Assembly (NCBI GenBank): GCA_905220665.1
Contig: CAJNAR010000152.1
Coordinates: 744,001-808,000, forward strand
DNA from: Albugo candida
Taxonomy: Eukaryota > Oomycota > Peronosporomycetes > Albuginales > Albuginaceae
Length of the DNA stretch: 64,000 nucleotides
Reading direction: 5' to 3'
Position numbers and translations under genes: made by a program
Shown here: in pieces, positions 1 to 11,320 of the stretch
How the letters are laid out: each line of letters starts with the position of its first letter
Position numbering within the stretch: the stretch's first letter is position 1
The notes under the pieces: generated by a model
What the model saw: the letters and a program-made list of their open reading frames with translations, nothing else
Databases searched by the model: none
What the model was told of the DNA's origin: nothing

Positions 1-482
1 TTGGCACACTAGATGCAAAACTACAAGCTATGGAAGCCGAGGATGAGACTGGCATCCTGGAAAAGCTACGCGCGACATTACTAGTTGATCAAGATAGAGC
101 AGAAGATCCGGATTCTGAGTCAGACTCAAGTAAAGTACCATCACACAATATCACGGACTCGAACCTAAAACCATCAGCGAGAAAAGACTCTGTCGACCAA
201 GACGCCAATTATGGTAGTGATTTCGAAGAGGAAGAGTTTGAAGAGGAAATTGCGAGGTGCGCCTCCCCTGAAAACACATGAAAGCCTTGTCTGACTGCTT
301 GTCTATCTACCAGCGAGATCTCCGAAGCATCGAGTCTTGAACAAGCTTCTCAAGCTTCCGTGATTTCGGAGCGTGATGCAGAGCTTGTCGAGCAGATTCA
401 AAAAGATAAAGTTGTGCTTGATGAAATCGCCTTACAAAGCTACGATTACATTGAAGCAATTGAGCATCCTCATACACTCTAA
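1..482 (+). CDS. Acidic protein, 3' part of a gene cut by the window edge
   Basis: The frame is open to the left edge, so the true start probably lies outside the window; the first in-window Met is at 30. One intron (257-313, 57 nt, GT-AG) joins Arg/Ser in phase; exon 2 runs 314-482 and ends in TAA at 480-482. The protein is rich in Glu, Asp and Ser, with a run of Glu around 'FEEEEFEEEI' and a helical, possibly coiled-coil C-terminus. I do not recognise a family. Its stop overlaps the stop of the convergent gene on the other strand. Function unknown. Confidence 0.55.
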
Positions 483-1161
483 CTACGACGCGTCAAAGCC
501 TGAGCCAGCTTCTCATTAGTCATACATTCTGGATGGATGAAATAATGCTTGGAATTCGCCTGGAAAGTTCTCATGGGATGCATTGAAGATGCTGGTGGCC
601 TTACTGCAGATAGAGGAAATCGCGTCTCCTGAATCCCACCAAAGAGCGTGACTGTATTGACTGTGAGCATCGTATCCGGAGAAAGCTCATTTGCTTGTGG
701 CGTCATCCACATCTTCAAAATGTATGGCTTGAACAAAACTTGAAACAAAGTTGTGGTACCAATTCCGAAAATCTGCAAAGGATCACGAAATTGGAACAGG
801 AGAGGTTATAAGACATGGCACATTACCATAATGGTACCGCACATGGCCCACTGCACAACGAGGAGTAAGCTTTTTGATTGAGATGAAAAGGGATGGAGAC
901 AAATACCTTTGCGACCGGAGAACGGGAAACCTGATTCACGAGACATAGCGTTGGCATACCGATTGATGTGAGGATACATGAAGTGATAGAGACGCCTTTC
1001 ATCACACGCACGGCGCGTGCCATGGGAGCGGAATACACCAAGACTGAGTCTGTCTCATTGTTAATTGTGGAAAGTGCACTGGCTCCTAATTGGATCGAGT
1101 TCGTAAGTCTGATTCCGTATTGTCCAATGTGTGAAAGTTTTCTGCGGGACAGAGCAAACAT
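479..1161 (-). CDS. TMEM70-like mitochondrial inner-membrane protein
   Basis: Three exons (907-1161, 827-850, 479-772), with introns of 56 and 54 nt, encode about 190 aa. The N-terminus is basic and hydroxylated, like a mitochondrial presequence. Two hydrophobic segments follow. After them comes 'FGIGTTTLFQVLFKPY', which resembles the 'TT-L-H-FTKPYV' signature of the TMEM70/TMEM186/TMEM223 group. Human TMEM70 helps assemble ATP synthase and complex I; that role here is inferred from family only. I chose the Met at 1161 because no ATG lies upstream in frame. The middle exon is only 24 nt. The TAG stop (479-481) shares bases with the stop of the opposing gene. Confidence 0.7.
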
Positions 1162-1313
1162 GTGGTTATGAATTGATTTCGAGAGTATAAATTTACAGAG
1201 GAATGTGTATGATATAGAATGCTTTTGTAACAATGTTTTGGGTGTGTCAGTAGCCAGAGAGTATTACCCTGATGCGTACGGTTGGTGAATAGGCATTTTT
1301 ATATATGGCTTAT

Positions 1314-1328
1314 ACTTTATTCATATAT
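1314..1328. repeat. Target-site duplication, left copy
   Basis: The 15-mer actttattcatatat occurs here and again at 1573-1587, exactly bordering the SINE-like element. Confidence 0.8.
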
Positions 1329-1572
1329 TGTCAAGGATTTCATTACACTGTTTATCTGGTTTTTTAACTACCTTCCTTGTCCTATCATGAGTCCCTGACC
1401 GTGTGAATATCACTTAAGTCTGACTTCAAACCTAGGGAGGCAGATATTTTCCAAGCTTATTGCTTGGGTGGGCTCAAACCGCTGCCCACACTGCCGGGAA
1501 TCGAACTAACGACCTCCGGCAGGGGCTCCGTGCGCTCAAGTGATTAATCGACTGAGCTGGGCACGGAGACCC
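1329..1572 (-). mobile_element. tRNA-derived SINE-like retroelement
   Basis: This 244-bp insert is bounded by perfect 15-bp direct repeats. Read on the minus strand, its head (near 1572) looks like a tRNA. There is a possible acceptor pairing TGCCCA/TGGGCA, a D-arm GCTC...GAGC with an A-box-like CTCAGT, and a B box AGTTCGATTCC at about 1494-1506. CTGCCGG/CCGGCAG can also pair around the T-arm. About 150 bp of unrelated body follows, and the tail end abuts an A/T-rich target. This is the architecture of a tRNA-type SINE transcribed by Pol III and moved by LINE enzymes in trans. The degraded anticodon arm argues against a working tRNA gene. I found no second copy, though I could not search exhaustively. 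Confidence 0.75.
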
Positions 1573-1587
1573 ACTTTATTCATATAT
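1573..1587. repeat. Target-site duplication, right copy
   Basis: Identical to 1314-1328 over 15 bp. Its presence shows the 1329-1572 element arrived by target-primed insertion. Confidence 0.8.
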
Positions 1588-2352
1588 GTTGGATACGCCA
1601 TAGTTTCAGCACTGGCGAGCCTTTTCACTTGACGAAAGTACGATGTGTCTTGTAGAAAAGGAGTCGGATGTGGTACACGCATAAAGGCAAGTTTGCATGA
1701 GCCAGAGGGTCGTGGACCTTGTCCATCGCTCTAGTAAGTCATTCTCACTTTGTATGTGACGAGCATCAATGCACGTGGAATTGACATTCGAAAGTGGATC
1801 TGGTCTGAAGAGAAAACTTGATTGTGCTTCATGCTGATTGGATGCTTACAGTCGGAGATGTGCACTCGCGAAAGTGATTCGATTTTTCATCACCGGGAAG
1901 AGTGTTTAGGGAATCATTCATTTTGTATCAAAACGATGCTTTACTGTAAAGCACAGTACAAAACGTCTAAAAAAGCAGAATAGCAGAATAACTCGCGACA
2001 TACAGTACTTGAGTGTCAAGGTTCTTCGACCCACTTCCATGTTTTGCTCCCGTTTTGCGTTTTTTAATCATTTATAATTGTGGCTGCAATCATTATACAC
2101 ACTTTGAGTTGACTTTCTTACCACTCCGGGGTGTACCACTACTATAGATCTGATTTAGACTCAAGTCAACGACTCCGTCCCATTCATATTACGGACTGGA
2201 ACCATCCAACGACCGTGACAATACCTATACGTGGTAATTGAGTCACACCGTATACGGCAGTCACCGGACCTATCACTCCACTACTATCGATTAGTTGAAT
2301 GACAACAAGGTTGCGTGGACTTTCGTCATCGGTATTTTCAGCATAAGGTGTC
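1588..2352. other. Intergenic, no gene seen
   Basis: No reading frame here looks like protein. It presumably holds the promoter and 5' UTR of the zinc-finger gene at 2353. Confidence 0.5.
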
Positions 2353-4023
2353 ATGTCTTCGAGTACACCCATGTCAGCCAACTCCGTAACACCACACGAT
2401 TTAGTTTCTGGGACGCTGTCACATCAGTATACTATGTCAATGAGAAAATCTATGAATATACGTACTACGCAACATTGTCAACAACCAATGAGTCAACCAC
2501 AACAAGTTTTACATATCGAAGCGTATCAACATGATCGTAGTGATACACATCGTATACAACACCACGACCATCATCATATTCGTGCGCAACATAATGAATC
2601 GCATGTACATCCATCAATGGCAATGAATGTAAATGAATTAGCAATGCGTATTTATCCTCAATCGCTTACCACTCCTATCACAATGGCAATGACACAGTCA
2701 GAGATGTCAGAGGTAGGAACATCCAACTCAAATATCAATCCAGTACCTTATTGGCGCGCACCATCCGTAGAAGTCCAGCAATATAAAAATACCTTAGATT
2801 TAGAATTCAATGATTTTATGGTTAATGGTACCGCTTTATCTGCGATGCCACTAAGGGATGATAGTACTCCGATTCCGCATGAGGGATCCAATATGTGTAT
2901 TGGTTCGATTCCCGCTACGTTTCAAGCATACTCAGGTATAACTGGTGTTGGTATACAGCCCAATCGTATAAAGCCACAAACGTATACTTACGTGCAATCT
3001 TCACCCTCAATGCGATTACCTACTCAGTCCGATCAAGAGATTTCATCCAATCGAACGCAGTGTTCAAATGTCCCGCTCAATTCGCATACAAAAAAGAGGA
3101 CAAATGTGTCGTATCAGGACTCGCAAATAACGGAGCCAGTCTCGAAACAATCTGAATCAGTCCAATACTATTCGGATCGGAGTACGCAATATCCTAAATT
3201 TGGCTATTCTTCAGGTCAAGACGGGACTTCCATACCATCTTTATCCATTTACACCAGCGTCCAATCGGGAAGTTCACAATTCACAGATGAATTGGATTTA
3301 CGGCAGAAGAAAATCGACGAAAGAAATGAAAAATGTGAATTCCATAATTGTTTGAATCGTGCTCGCGTCTCTCAAATATATGGAAAATTTTGTAATCGCC
3401 ATGTGATTGTCGCTCCGTGTGGATTTCCAGGTTGTCGAGATAAAGCGATGAACAAGTCGTCCATGTGCGTTAAGCATCTTTCTTTGGGCAAAGATGCTCT
3501 TCATCGTGTATTGGCAAATCGAGCACAAAACGTTCCAGTTTGTAAGACGCTAGGATGCTTCAAGAATGATCAAGGAAGAGGCCATTGTCGTGGTCATGAA
3601 AAGCTCTTGATGGCGACTGGAAGATTGCCCAAACACATCAACAAACGCCGCCTTAACAGCGCGTACACAATGTGCAGTTACCCACATTGCTCCAAACATT
3701 CGCAACGAAACCATCTATGCCGCACGCATGGAAATCTAATCATCAAACAAGCAAGAGAAGTGGCAGCACAATCGAATAATGAATCATTTGATGAAATTCT
3801 TACCCGTTTACAAAAAGATGTGAAGCGATGTACCCATCCGAATTGTACTAAAAACTCCCAACGAGATCGATTGTGCACGATGCATTACCATGAAAAAACC
3901 AATTCGCAGTTGAGTGGAGAGAAGAAAGAGAGTCTTGCAGATGATCACGTTGACATAAAGAAAAACGTGGAGAGCCACATACAAACACAGGTCGAAAGTT
4001 TGGATCACGTCGAAGGAATGTAA
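2353..4023 (+). CDS. Five-finger Cys/His zinc protein (WRKY19-like zinc finger type)
   Basis: A single-exon, 556-aa protein. The first 300 residues are low complexity, rich in Gln, His, Ser, Thr and Met. The C-terminal half carries five repeats of the form C-x4-C-x(9-12)-C-x2-H at about residues 328-350, 356-375, 397-415, 441-459 and 493-511, for example 'CSYPHCSKHSQRNHLCRTH'. Oomycete proteins with this motif are usually annotated 'WRKY19-like zinc finger', although no WRKYGQK heptad is present. Nucleic-acid binding is likely from the family; a transcriptional role is inference. The start is the first ATG of the long frame. High confidence in the gene, low in the function. Confidence 0.8.
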   Translation: MSSSTPMSANSVTPHDLVSGTLSHQYTMSMRKSMNIRTTQHCQQPMSQPQQVLHIEAYQHDRSDTHRIQHHDHHHIRAQHNESHVHPSMAMNVNELAMRIYPQSLTTPITMAMTQSEMSEVGTSNSNINPVPYWRAPSVEVQQYKNTLDLEFNDFMVNGTALSAMPLRDDSTPIPHEGSNMCIGSIPATFQAYSGITGVGIQPNRIKPQTYTYVQSSPSMRLPTQSDQEISSNRTQCSNVPLNSHTKKRTNVSYQDSQITEPVSKQSESVQYYSDRSTQYPKFGYSSGQDGTSIPSLSIYTSVQSGSSQFTDELDLRQKKIDERNEKCEFHNCLNRARVSQIYGKFCNRHVIVAPCGFPGCRDKAMNKSSMCVKHLSLGKDALHRVLANRAQNVPVCKTLGCFKNDQGRGHCRGHEKLLMATGRLPKHINKRRLNSAYTMCSYPHCSKHSQRNHLCRTHGNLIIKQAREVAAQSNNESFDEILTRLQKDVKRCTHPNCTKNSQRDRLCTMHYHEKTNSQLSGEKKESLADDHVDIKKNVESHIQTQVESLDHVEGM

Positions 4024-4262
4024 TATGGATCATCGACATTCGAGTCTCTGCGGCCTAGGATTGTCCATCATCATTCTTACGGAAATCACGAACGCTGATG
4101 ATAGGTTCCATGTATTGTAATATAGCTGGGTAGAATGTTGTATTACTGTCAATGCTTTGTAGAGATTCTAACGATTCGAGTGGATTTGGTTGGTCTCTTG
4201 TACGAACGTGTAATGTAGATGAGCAAATGGGCCAGAACAATCTGCATTAAGGATCCTAATCA

Positions 4263-5852
4263 TCACAGTATGCATTTCGGACCGAAGAAAAAGTATAAAA
4301 TCTTCCGGTGTGTTGGCTTTAACTGTGCTGCTGAGCTCGCCATGATAAGTGCCAATGAGATTGAAAACATCAACACTTCACTGTGGCGAATATAACGAAC
4401 GATTCTGCGTTGTTCAAGGATCTTCCAGCAAATCGCAATTGCTTTCGACATGGAATAGAGCGTCAGGATGGATCGATGCTTTTGACATTCCAGAAAAATG
4501 CTAAATCCCGCAATAATCTACTCCACATCACATTGCCACAAGTACAAAAATGAGCACATTGAAAGCACGTACACCGCCGATGAAACCCTCCATTTCGAAA
4601 TCTCGTTGCAAACTGTTTCGAATTGCACAAATTGACAGTTTTGTGAGAATCTAAAACTGCATTCAGATATATCGGTATACACAACGCGAATACGCTAATT
4701 CGGACCGTATTTGTTGATAAGAATGTTGATGACCAAAATGTTGCTCGTAGTAAACGGAATAGTGTCGATATCGGACTCTGATGTAAATGTCGCATTCCAA
4801 AGACCAAAATTGACAACGCGTGCACTGCAGCATACATTTGCGATGCTCGCCCAATTCCAACGATAAAATCCTTGCAAGCGTGAGCGACGCATGATTCTCT
4901 ATAATAGGACAGTCAAATTTATTGTAGCGGTTTAACGACTTTGGTGTCTGACTTGTGGAAATGCGGTTGGCATGGACGAAATACAGCGTCACTCCCTGCA
5001 GGTGCTACTTGCCGGTTACGAACGGTACAATTGAGTCCATAATTCGTTAGAGATGTGCACTTGAGTATTCGGTGGTGGTAAGCCTAAGGACCAAAATATT
5101 TGTCTCGTACCAAACCTAAGTATTGTAATGCTCATACCGAAGAAAGGAATGATTGTCGCAATAGTACAATGAATGCATTACTGACGATGAATAGGACTTC
5201 CGTCAGATACGGTAGCTGGCAGAGTAGCCCTCTCGCAAATAAATCTCGTCCAGTCACATCAAACATTTTCACGAAACCGTATAGAGCGATCACACTTCTC
5301 CTCGCTGCTGTATCCAAAAGCAAAGTCCACCCCGCTAGAAATCCTAAACACAGGTACATCTTCAACTTCAATATGCGTTATTTTCTACGTACCAGCAATT
5401 GCCAAATCTATGCGAGTACGCTCGCCTCGGCGACGTCGCAAAACCATTTCTGTACCGCGAAAAACCGCAACAAGCGAGCCCATGAACGCCCCAAAACGGA
5501 GGGTATCTTTGTTTATTAAGCGATGAAACCCATCCATCCGAACATGTTGCCCATGTCTTCGACGCTGAACAGCAAGAAGCAACGAAGAAAGCGCTTTAAC
5601 GCCACAAGAGGTTGCAGCTGCTCGTAGCGAAAATTTTAAAAGAAGTAAAATTTCGTATTGGACCGGAAGAGACGGTTCATCTGGAGTGATTACGCGTGTG
5701 TCGTGTATTGTAGAGAAAAGTAGCGGAATGCGACTGCTACATGCAATTTTTTTAGAGTCTTTGACAAATCGATCATTTTTCTTTTCGCAAAGAGACTTCA
5801 AAGCTCCAGAAATTCGAGATTCTGAAAATATTGCAGAGTAGATGCGATCCAT
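4263..5852 (-). CDS. TMEM135-like multi-pass membrane protein
   Basis: Six exons (5393-5852, 5138-5343, 4953-5083, 4706-4898, 4573-4650, 4263-4517) join in phase through introns of 49-55 nt to give 440 aa; human TMEM135 is 458 aa. The two homologous halves typical of the family are visible. The first has 'RFGAFMGSLVAVFRGTE' followed by 'AIAGFLAGW'. The second has a Cys/His motif 'CQPHFHKESC', then 'STFLSTN', 'EGFIGGIIAGFS' and 'RHSEVLMFSISLAL'. TMEM135 proteins sit in mitochondria and peroxisomes and affect organelle dynamics and lipid handling. Two donors are GTCAGA and GTCCGA, weak matches to consensus. A further 3' exon at 4055-4241 cannot be excluded. It diverges from the WDR6 gene across about 285 bp. 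Confidence 0.75.
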
Positions 5853-6137
5853 GAGGGTAGAGAAAGGATAATGTTGCAAGACTATTGTCTTGGATGTGGT
5901 TGAAGCGACGATACTTCTCAATAAAGGGATACCGGTATTTATGGTACCTGCGTGAATGGCGGATATTATGATGTCTGGTATTTGACAATCAATCAAATGA
6001 TGGACAAAGTTGACAAAACTTTAATTACTTTATGATGTCTTCCTTTTTGATGACGACGGCCCTGGCTTGCTGAGCGCCATTTTTGAACGCATCAGTACCG
6101 ATATAAAACGGTAATACCGAATGGTCTACTGGTTCCG

Positions 6138-9100
6138 ATGAAAATAGCCAAACAGAATTACGTCGGCGCCGTCACTTGTCTCCAATTTGATACGACAGGC
6201 ACGTGGCTTTACGTGGTTACTGGTGCTACGTTATATGTGTACGACAGCTCAAAAGGCACAATACGGGCTACCCTTACACTCCTCCAAGATGGAATTATAC
6301 ATGGCATGGACACACCATCATTCCAGCCCACTTGCGACGCTAGTGCGGTCCCTTTCGGCGTTTTCTATGGTCAGAAACAGCTCAGCTTCGTAGCTCAAGA
6401 ACAAAAAAGTTGTTCTGAATGGAAGATCCGTAAAACTTTTGAAACACGAAGAAAAGATTGGATTCTATGCGTTCAGATCCTCACGCAGACAGAAATTGAG
6501 AAAGCGGCTTTCTTTCCGCTTATTGCCATCGGCTATGTACACAATTTTATTGAAATTTACAGCCTTCATAAAAAAATGACTTTAATGACGTTCCAGTGCT
6601 CCGCAATCGGTATTTTGTATTCCATGAGCATTTATGGTCGTTCCATCGAGGCGCTTCACGTTGCAACCGGTACGGTAACACGCTCAATCATTCTTTGGAA
6701 CTTACCGGATACACATGATCGTAACGCTTTATCAACAGCATCTGTTGGTCCGATGCAGCGTTTAGAGTCCCACAATGGAGCGGTATTTCGTATTATCTGG
6801 TCTGAAGATGGTCAGCGATTCATTTCTGTGTCGGAAGACCGTACCATGCGATTATGGACTCTGAATACACAAAGTCAAGTCTTTGAAGGCCAAGTCCGGG
6901 CATGGGGACATCATGGTCGACTGTGGGATGCTTGCTTCACTAAATGCGGTATTGTTACAGCCAGTGAAGATGGTACTTGTAAACTTTGGGAACTTCAAAA
7001 AGGGAACTGTATTGCGACATTGCAAGGACACGTTGGAAAGAGTGTTTGGCGTGTGGCATGCCATCCAAACAAGCGATTAATTGCCACAGGAGGCGGAGAT
7101 GGATCTGTAAAACTTTGGGATACGTACCAACATCTCCATCCATCACATACACTGGCAATAGCCCAACAGCACGCTATACGTCTTATTGAAAATTCAGACC
7201 ACGTGGAAAAGTCTAAGCGCTTTGTTGCCGTTCGAGATGTGTTGATCGGAAAAGATAATGCTTTTTGCGTTGCTGATAATGGGGAAATTCACGCACTCGA
7301 TATTGAGAAAGCCACGAGTCAACTATTGTGGTCCCCACTCCAAGGCAATGTGCATATGAACGAAACTGCATCGGTGTCTTGCACTTGTATGGATTTTCAG
7401 AAGCAATATTTGGCATTTGGTGATTCTAGCGGATGGGTCTACATTTTCGGACTATCTGAAAACACCCTCGTAGCCAGCTGGAAAGCGGTCGAATCCCGGA
7501 TATTCAAACTTTGGTGGCATTCAAGCGCTCTCGAGACAGATCATAGTATGATCTTTACAAGCAGTATTGATCGCAAGCTTTTACGATGGAAGATTTCAAG
7601 AGAGAACGAGAAATTTTTGGCTTGGGAAAAGTTGGAGTCGTATGGGAATACTTCAAGTAAATCAGCTATTTCATCACTACAAGTGATCGAGCGATTTGGC
7701 ACCGCTTTTCTAATCTGCGGTGATGGAGATGGAACGATTTGTACATTTGCCTATCCACAAAACATTCGACATCAAGAGCTCATACAACCCACTTCGATAC
7801 TCAGAAACGTGCATGGTCGCGAGTATGTGTCGTGCATCACATCGATTGATGGCGACCAACTCCTTACAGGCGGCCATGATGGATATTACAACATATTTAA
7901 CATATCTTTTCCGAAAAACAGTCTTGTGCTATCCTTTCTGACTCGACATTCTATCAAAGGAATGGGTACGATTTCTCAATTCTATTGGAATGATCGGAGA
8001 CAAGAACTTTTGGTATTTGGTTTCCAAGCCAGTTACGCCATTTTGTACAATGTGACCCGGCAGTATCGATTGTTCCATCTTGATTGCGGGGGATGGCGAC
8101 GACCGCATGTAATGTACATACCCTTGACATCAAGTGCATTTGTGGACTATACGCTCTTATTTTGTTCTCGTGAGCAGAAAAAACGCCGTCAAGGGCATTT
8201 GGAGTTGCAGAGTGTGACATCGAGAGATGCTATTAGACTTCGTGCATGCTCTTTTCATTATCAGTGGCATGGTCGAATGATTACAAGCGCGTTATTCCTC
8301 GACAATAGCATGGAGTTGGTCACCGGATCAGAGGACAATCAGCTTCAACTGCACGTCCGTACATCCAATGAGGATTTATGGAAACGTGTGGCTACCGGAG
8401 CTGCACATACAAGCGCCATTCGTGCCATAACGAAATTCTTAGTGCCGCATCATACAATTGTGCTAACGGCCGGAGGGAAACAAACTGTCAATGCATGGAT
8501 GATATCTCGGAATCCATACATTCTCCGTCATATTTCCATGAGTGAGAAAGCTGACGTGCAAGAACACCGCATTCTAGGATTGGCGTCATTTTCACTTCAT
8601 CTCGACCGCTATCGTCTTGTGATTACTGGCAATTCCGAAGGCGTTATTGGATGTCTTTTACTGGATTTACTGCTGGAATCTTTCTCGGAGATTGGTGCAT
8701 TCAGTGCTTCTCCCAAACCAATTTTATGTTTATCAGCGTTCCAAATGACACATTCAAACAGAAATATTGCGTTGTTAGCCACAGGATCCACCGATGGCAG
8801 AATTCATGTGTGGGATTTCTCCAGGATTCTAGAGCATCTATCGACTGGAACACATCCAATTCATAACGACGCATTTCATTTGTCTCCATGCTATTCTTAT
8901 GTGGCTCACGAAATGGGAGCCAATGCGCTCAGTCTCATCCCATCGAAAATGCAACCAACATCTATAAATCAACTAATCGTATCAGTGTGTAGCGGAGGAG
9001 ACGATCAAAGTGTTCGCGTCCGCGATATCAGCCCAAGCAATGAATCGCTCTGTTGGATAACAATCCAAGACGCACAGGTTCCACACGCAAGTGGATCAGC

Positions 9101-9314
9101 CATCAAAGCACTATACAGCAACGGCAACGTTCTTATTATCGCCGGGTACGATCAACGTCTGAGTGTGTATGCGTTGAATCCTATCGTATGGAAAGCCTGT
9201 GCAATGTCCGAATGTGCGGATGTCGCCGCATTGGACGTACGACAGCATGACGCAGAGAAGTGGGACGTAGTGGTCGCCGGTGACGGATTCCAAACATTTG
9301 TTCTTAATCTTTAA
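6138..9314 (+). CDS. WDR6/Trm734-like WD40 protein, tRNA Nm34 methylation partner
   Basis: A single-exon, 1,058-aa protein built of WD40 blades. The diagnostic stretch lies near residues 255-325: 'HHGRLWDACF', 'TASEDGTCKLWEL', a GHxGKSVWRV block and 'TGGGDGSVKLWD'. This order and length match WDR6 (human 1,121 aa) and yeast Trm734/Rtt10. Those proteins hold the Trm7/FTSJ1 methyltransferase on tRNA for 2'-O-methylation of position 34. More blades follow, for example 'LATGSTDGRIHVWD' near 880. The start is the first ATG; the frame has no introns, unlike most neighbours. The catalytic partner is not in this window. Assignment rests on motif order, so another large WD40 protein is possible but less likely. 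Confidence 0.75.
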   Translation: MKIAKQNYVGAVTCLQFDTTGTWLYVVTGATLYVYDSSKGTIRATLTLLQDGIIHGMDTPSFQPTCDASAVPFGVFYGQKQLSFVAQEQKSCSEWKIRKTFETRRKDWILCVQILTQTEIEKAAFFPLIAIGYVHNFIEIYSLHKKMTLMTFQCSAIGILYSMSIYGRSIEALHVATGTVTRSIILWNLPDTHDRNALSTASVGPMQRLESHNGAVFRIIWSEDGQRFISVSEDRTMRLWTLNTQSQVFEGQVRAWGHHGRLWDACFTKCGIVTASEDGTCKLWELQKGNCIATLQGHVGKSVWRVACHPNKRLIATGGGDGSVKLWDTYQHLHPSHTLAIAQQHAIRLIENSDHVEKSKRFVAVRDVLIGKDNAFCVADNGEIHALDIEKATSQLLWSPLQGNVHMNETASVSCTCMDFQKQYLAFGDSSGWVYIFGLSENTLVASWKAVESRIFKLWWHSSALETDHSMIFTSSIDRKLLRWKISRENEKFLAWEKLESYGNTSSKSAISSLQVIERFGTAFLICGDGDGTICTFAYPQNIRHQELIQPTSILRNVHGREYVSCITSIDGDQLLTGGHDGYYNIFNISFPKNSLVLSFLTRHSIKGMGTISQFYWNDRRQELLVFGFQASYAILYNVTRQYRLFHLDCGGWRRPHVMYIPLTSSAFVDYTLLFCSREQKKRRQGHLELQSVTSRDAIRLRACSFHYQWHGRMITSALFLDNSMELVTGSEDNQLQLHVRTSNEDLWKRVATGAAHTSAIRAITKFLVPHHTIVLTAGGKQTVNAWMISRNPYILRHISMSEKADVQEHRILGLASFSLHLDRYRLVITGNSEGVIGCLLLDLLLESFSEIGAFSASPKPILCLSAFQMTHSNRNIALLATGSTDGRIHVWDFSRILEHLSTGTHPIHNDAFHLSPCYSYVAHEMGANALSLIPSKMQPTSINQLIVSVCSGGDDQSVRVRDISPSNESLCWITIQDAQVPHASGSAIKALYSNGNVLIIAGYDQRLSVYALNPIVWKACAMSECADVAALDVRQHDAEKWDVVVAGDGFQTFVLNL

Positions 9315-9505
9315 AATAAAAAAGTTCTGTTTGATAAACAAATCGTGTTTTTGGGTAAAAAATCATGAAATTCTTGAGAGCGTAAATTGGCGATATCCCT
9401 AAATGAATACTCAACGTGTAAGAGTGCCGAAAGTGTTCTCGCCGCTGTATGTGATGTATAGAAATCCGTCTGCATCTTTCTGTTCTTCATAAATGTTGGA
9501 CATCA

Positions 9506-9958
<453 letters not shown>

Positions 9959-11320
9959 GGGTGTTCTTTCATAAAAGAGCTCATTCCCGTAATCTGTTTT
10001 TTTTTTTCAAAACGCTTTGCTACACAGAGTATCAATTCGCAAGTGTGTGATGCATAGATCGTAAAGATTATCATTCACAAGTCCTCGAACCTGATACGAA
10101 GTTGATGTGTTTTTCGGTTGTGCGTCTCACTCGCCTTCTATGTGTCGGTTATGTGGTTTTCTTCTTTTCTGTAATTTTTCTTACCTCAATTGAAATTATT
10201 CAGTATATTACAAATACAGCTTATTCTGCTCTCAGATATAATATGCGACATCTATAATTCTTTCGCTCAGAAGGAAAACCGTTTCATCTGTTTATCAGCA
10301 GCTGCAATCTTATCGATTCGTGCTGGCGCTTGCAAGCCGCAACTGCATGCAAATCGTGCTTACTGTGCGTACTATAAACGGCTCGCAGCAAGAGATCTCG
10401 AACTTACTCATTATCGACTATACACTCCTGCAATATAAACACCTCATTTTTGCAACCGAAGTATGACATGTTAAGCGTATAAATGGTACAGAGTCGGTGC
10501 CAGGTAGACTATATGACTTTCATTCTCCAGCTATCCTAAACATGCTTTTTTTCTCCGCCAACATGCATCCTGCTGACCTTCCAGTGATTATGATGAATGT
10601 CCGTAGATTCAAGACTGATAATTACATAGTTTACACGACAGACTTTCCAGTCAATCATGATTATACCGTGAGTCGATAATGAACGTATGCAACAAAGTTA
10701 AAGTATGACGAGCGCTCCTGCTGTGGTAGTGTAGGATAATTTCGGCATAGAATACGCTTCTCAAAGTCAAAACCTATGATTATTGAGCTGGTAGCCCCGA
10801 TCTATCCACTCTAATGCTCGAAACGATCTTTGACTATTCCTCACTTGACATGAATATTCTACCGAGGCATTTCCGAGCAAAATTATTTGTATTGTATTTT
10901 ATTTCGTAAAATACAGTATGCAGCCTGGTTTCTGATTACCGTTACCTTATACTTCATTGAATTATCAGGTCCGATTTTCTATATCATACAACTCCGATAG
11001 ATAGAAGAATGTGGATAACAAACAGCTGAGTCGTTTTATACTAGGGCTGACACATGTCCACAGTGTACCCTCTACCTGCACTTGCCAGCACTTTCGTGAG
11101 GTATTTTTCATAACATCTGTGTCAGGAAATTTGTATTGCAAATTTGTATAAAGTACATTTGCACCTGTATTTGATGCTACGTAGTGAGCTCCGCCCTCAC
11201 TTGCGCTAACACACACAGCCATAGTTGAGTACAGAGCAAACAAGAGCTGCTTCAGGTAAGCTTCCTGATTTAACGTAATGAAGTCGCCGTTGTTCATATG
11301 TCGTGTGGTCTACAGCTCCC
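9959..11320. other. AT-rich gap, no gene supported
   Basis: Only short frames without family resemblance. The longest is on the minus strand at 10965-11297 (110 aa, ATG start), ending 23 bp before the RasGAP start. It could be a small gene, but nothing beyond length supports it. The right end must contain the RasGAP promoter. Confidence 0.4.

Noticed and set aside
5100..5519. 139-codon plus-strand frame
   Set aside because: It is antisense to TMEM135-like exons with clear conservation, and has no ATG at its start.
4055..5996. Two independent TMEM135-like genes
   Set aside because: The two homologous halves join through a 54-nt GT-AG intron in phase. One gene of family length explains both.
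10965..11297. 110-aa minus-strand frame starting 23 bp from the RasGAP start
   Set aside because: Only length and an ATG support it; no domain, signal peptide or splice logic.
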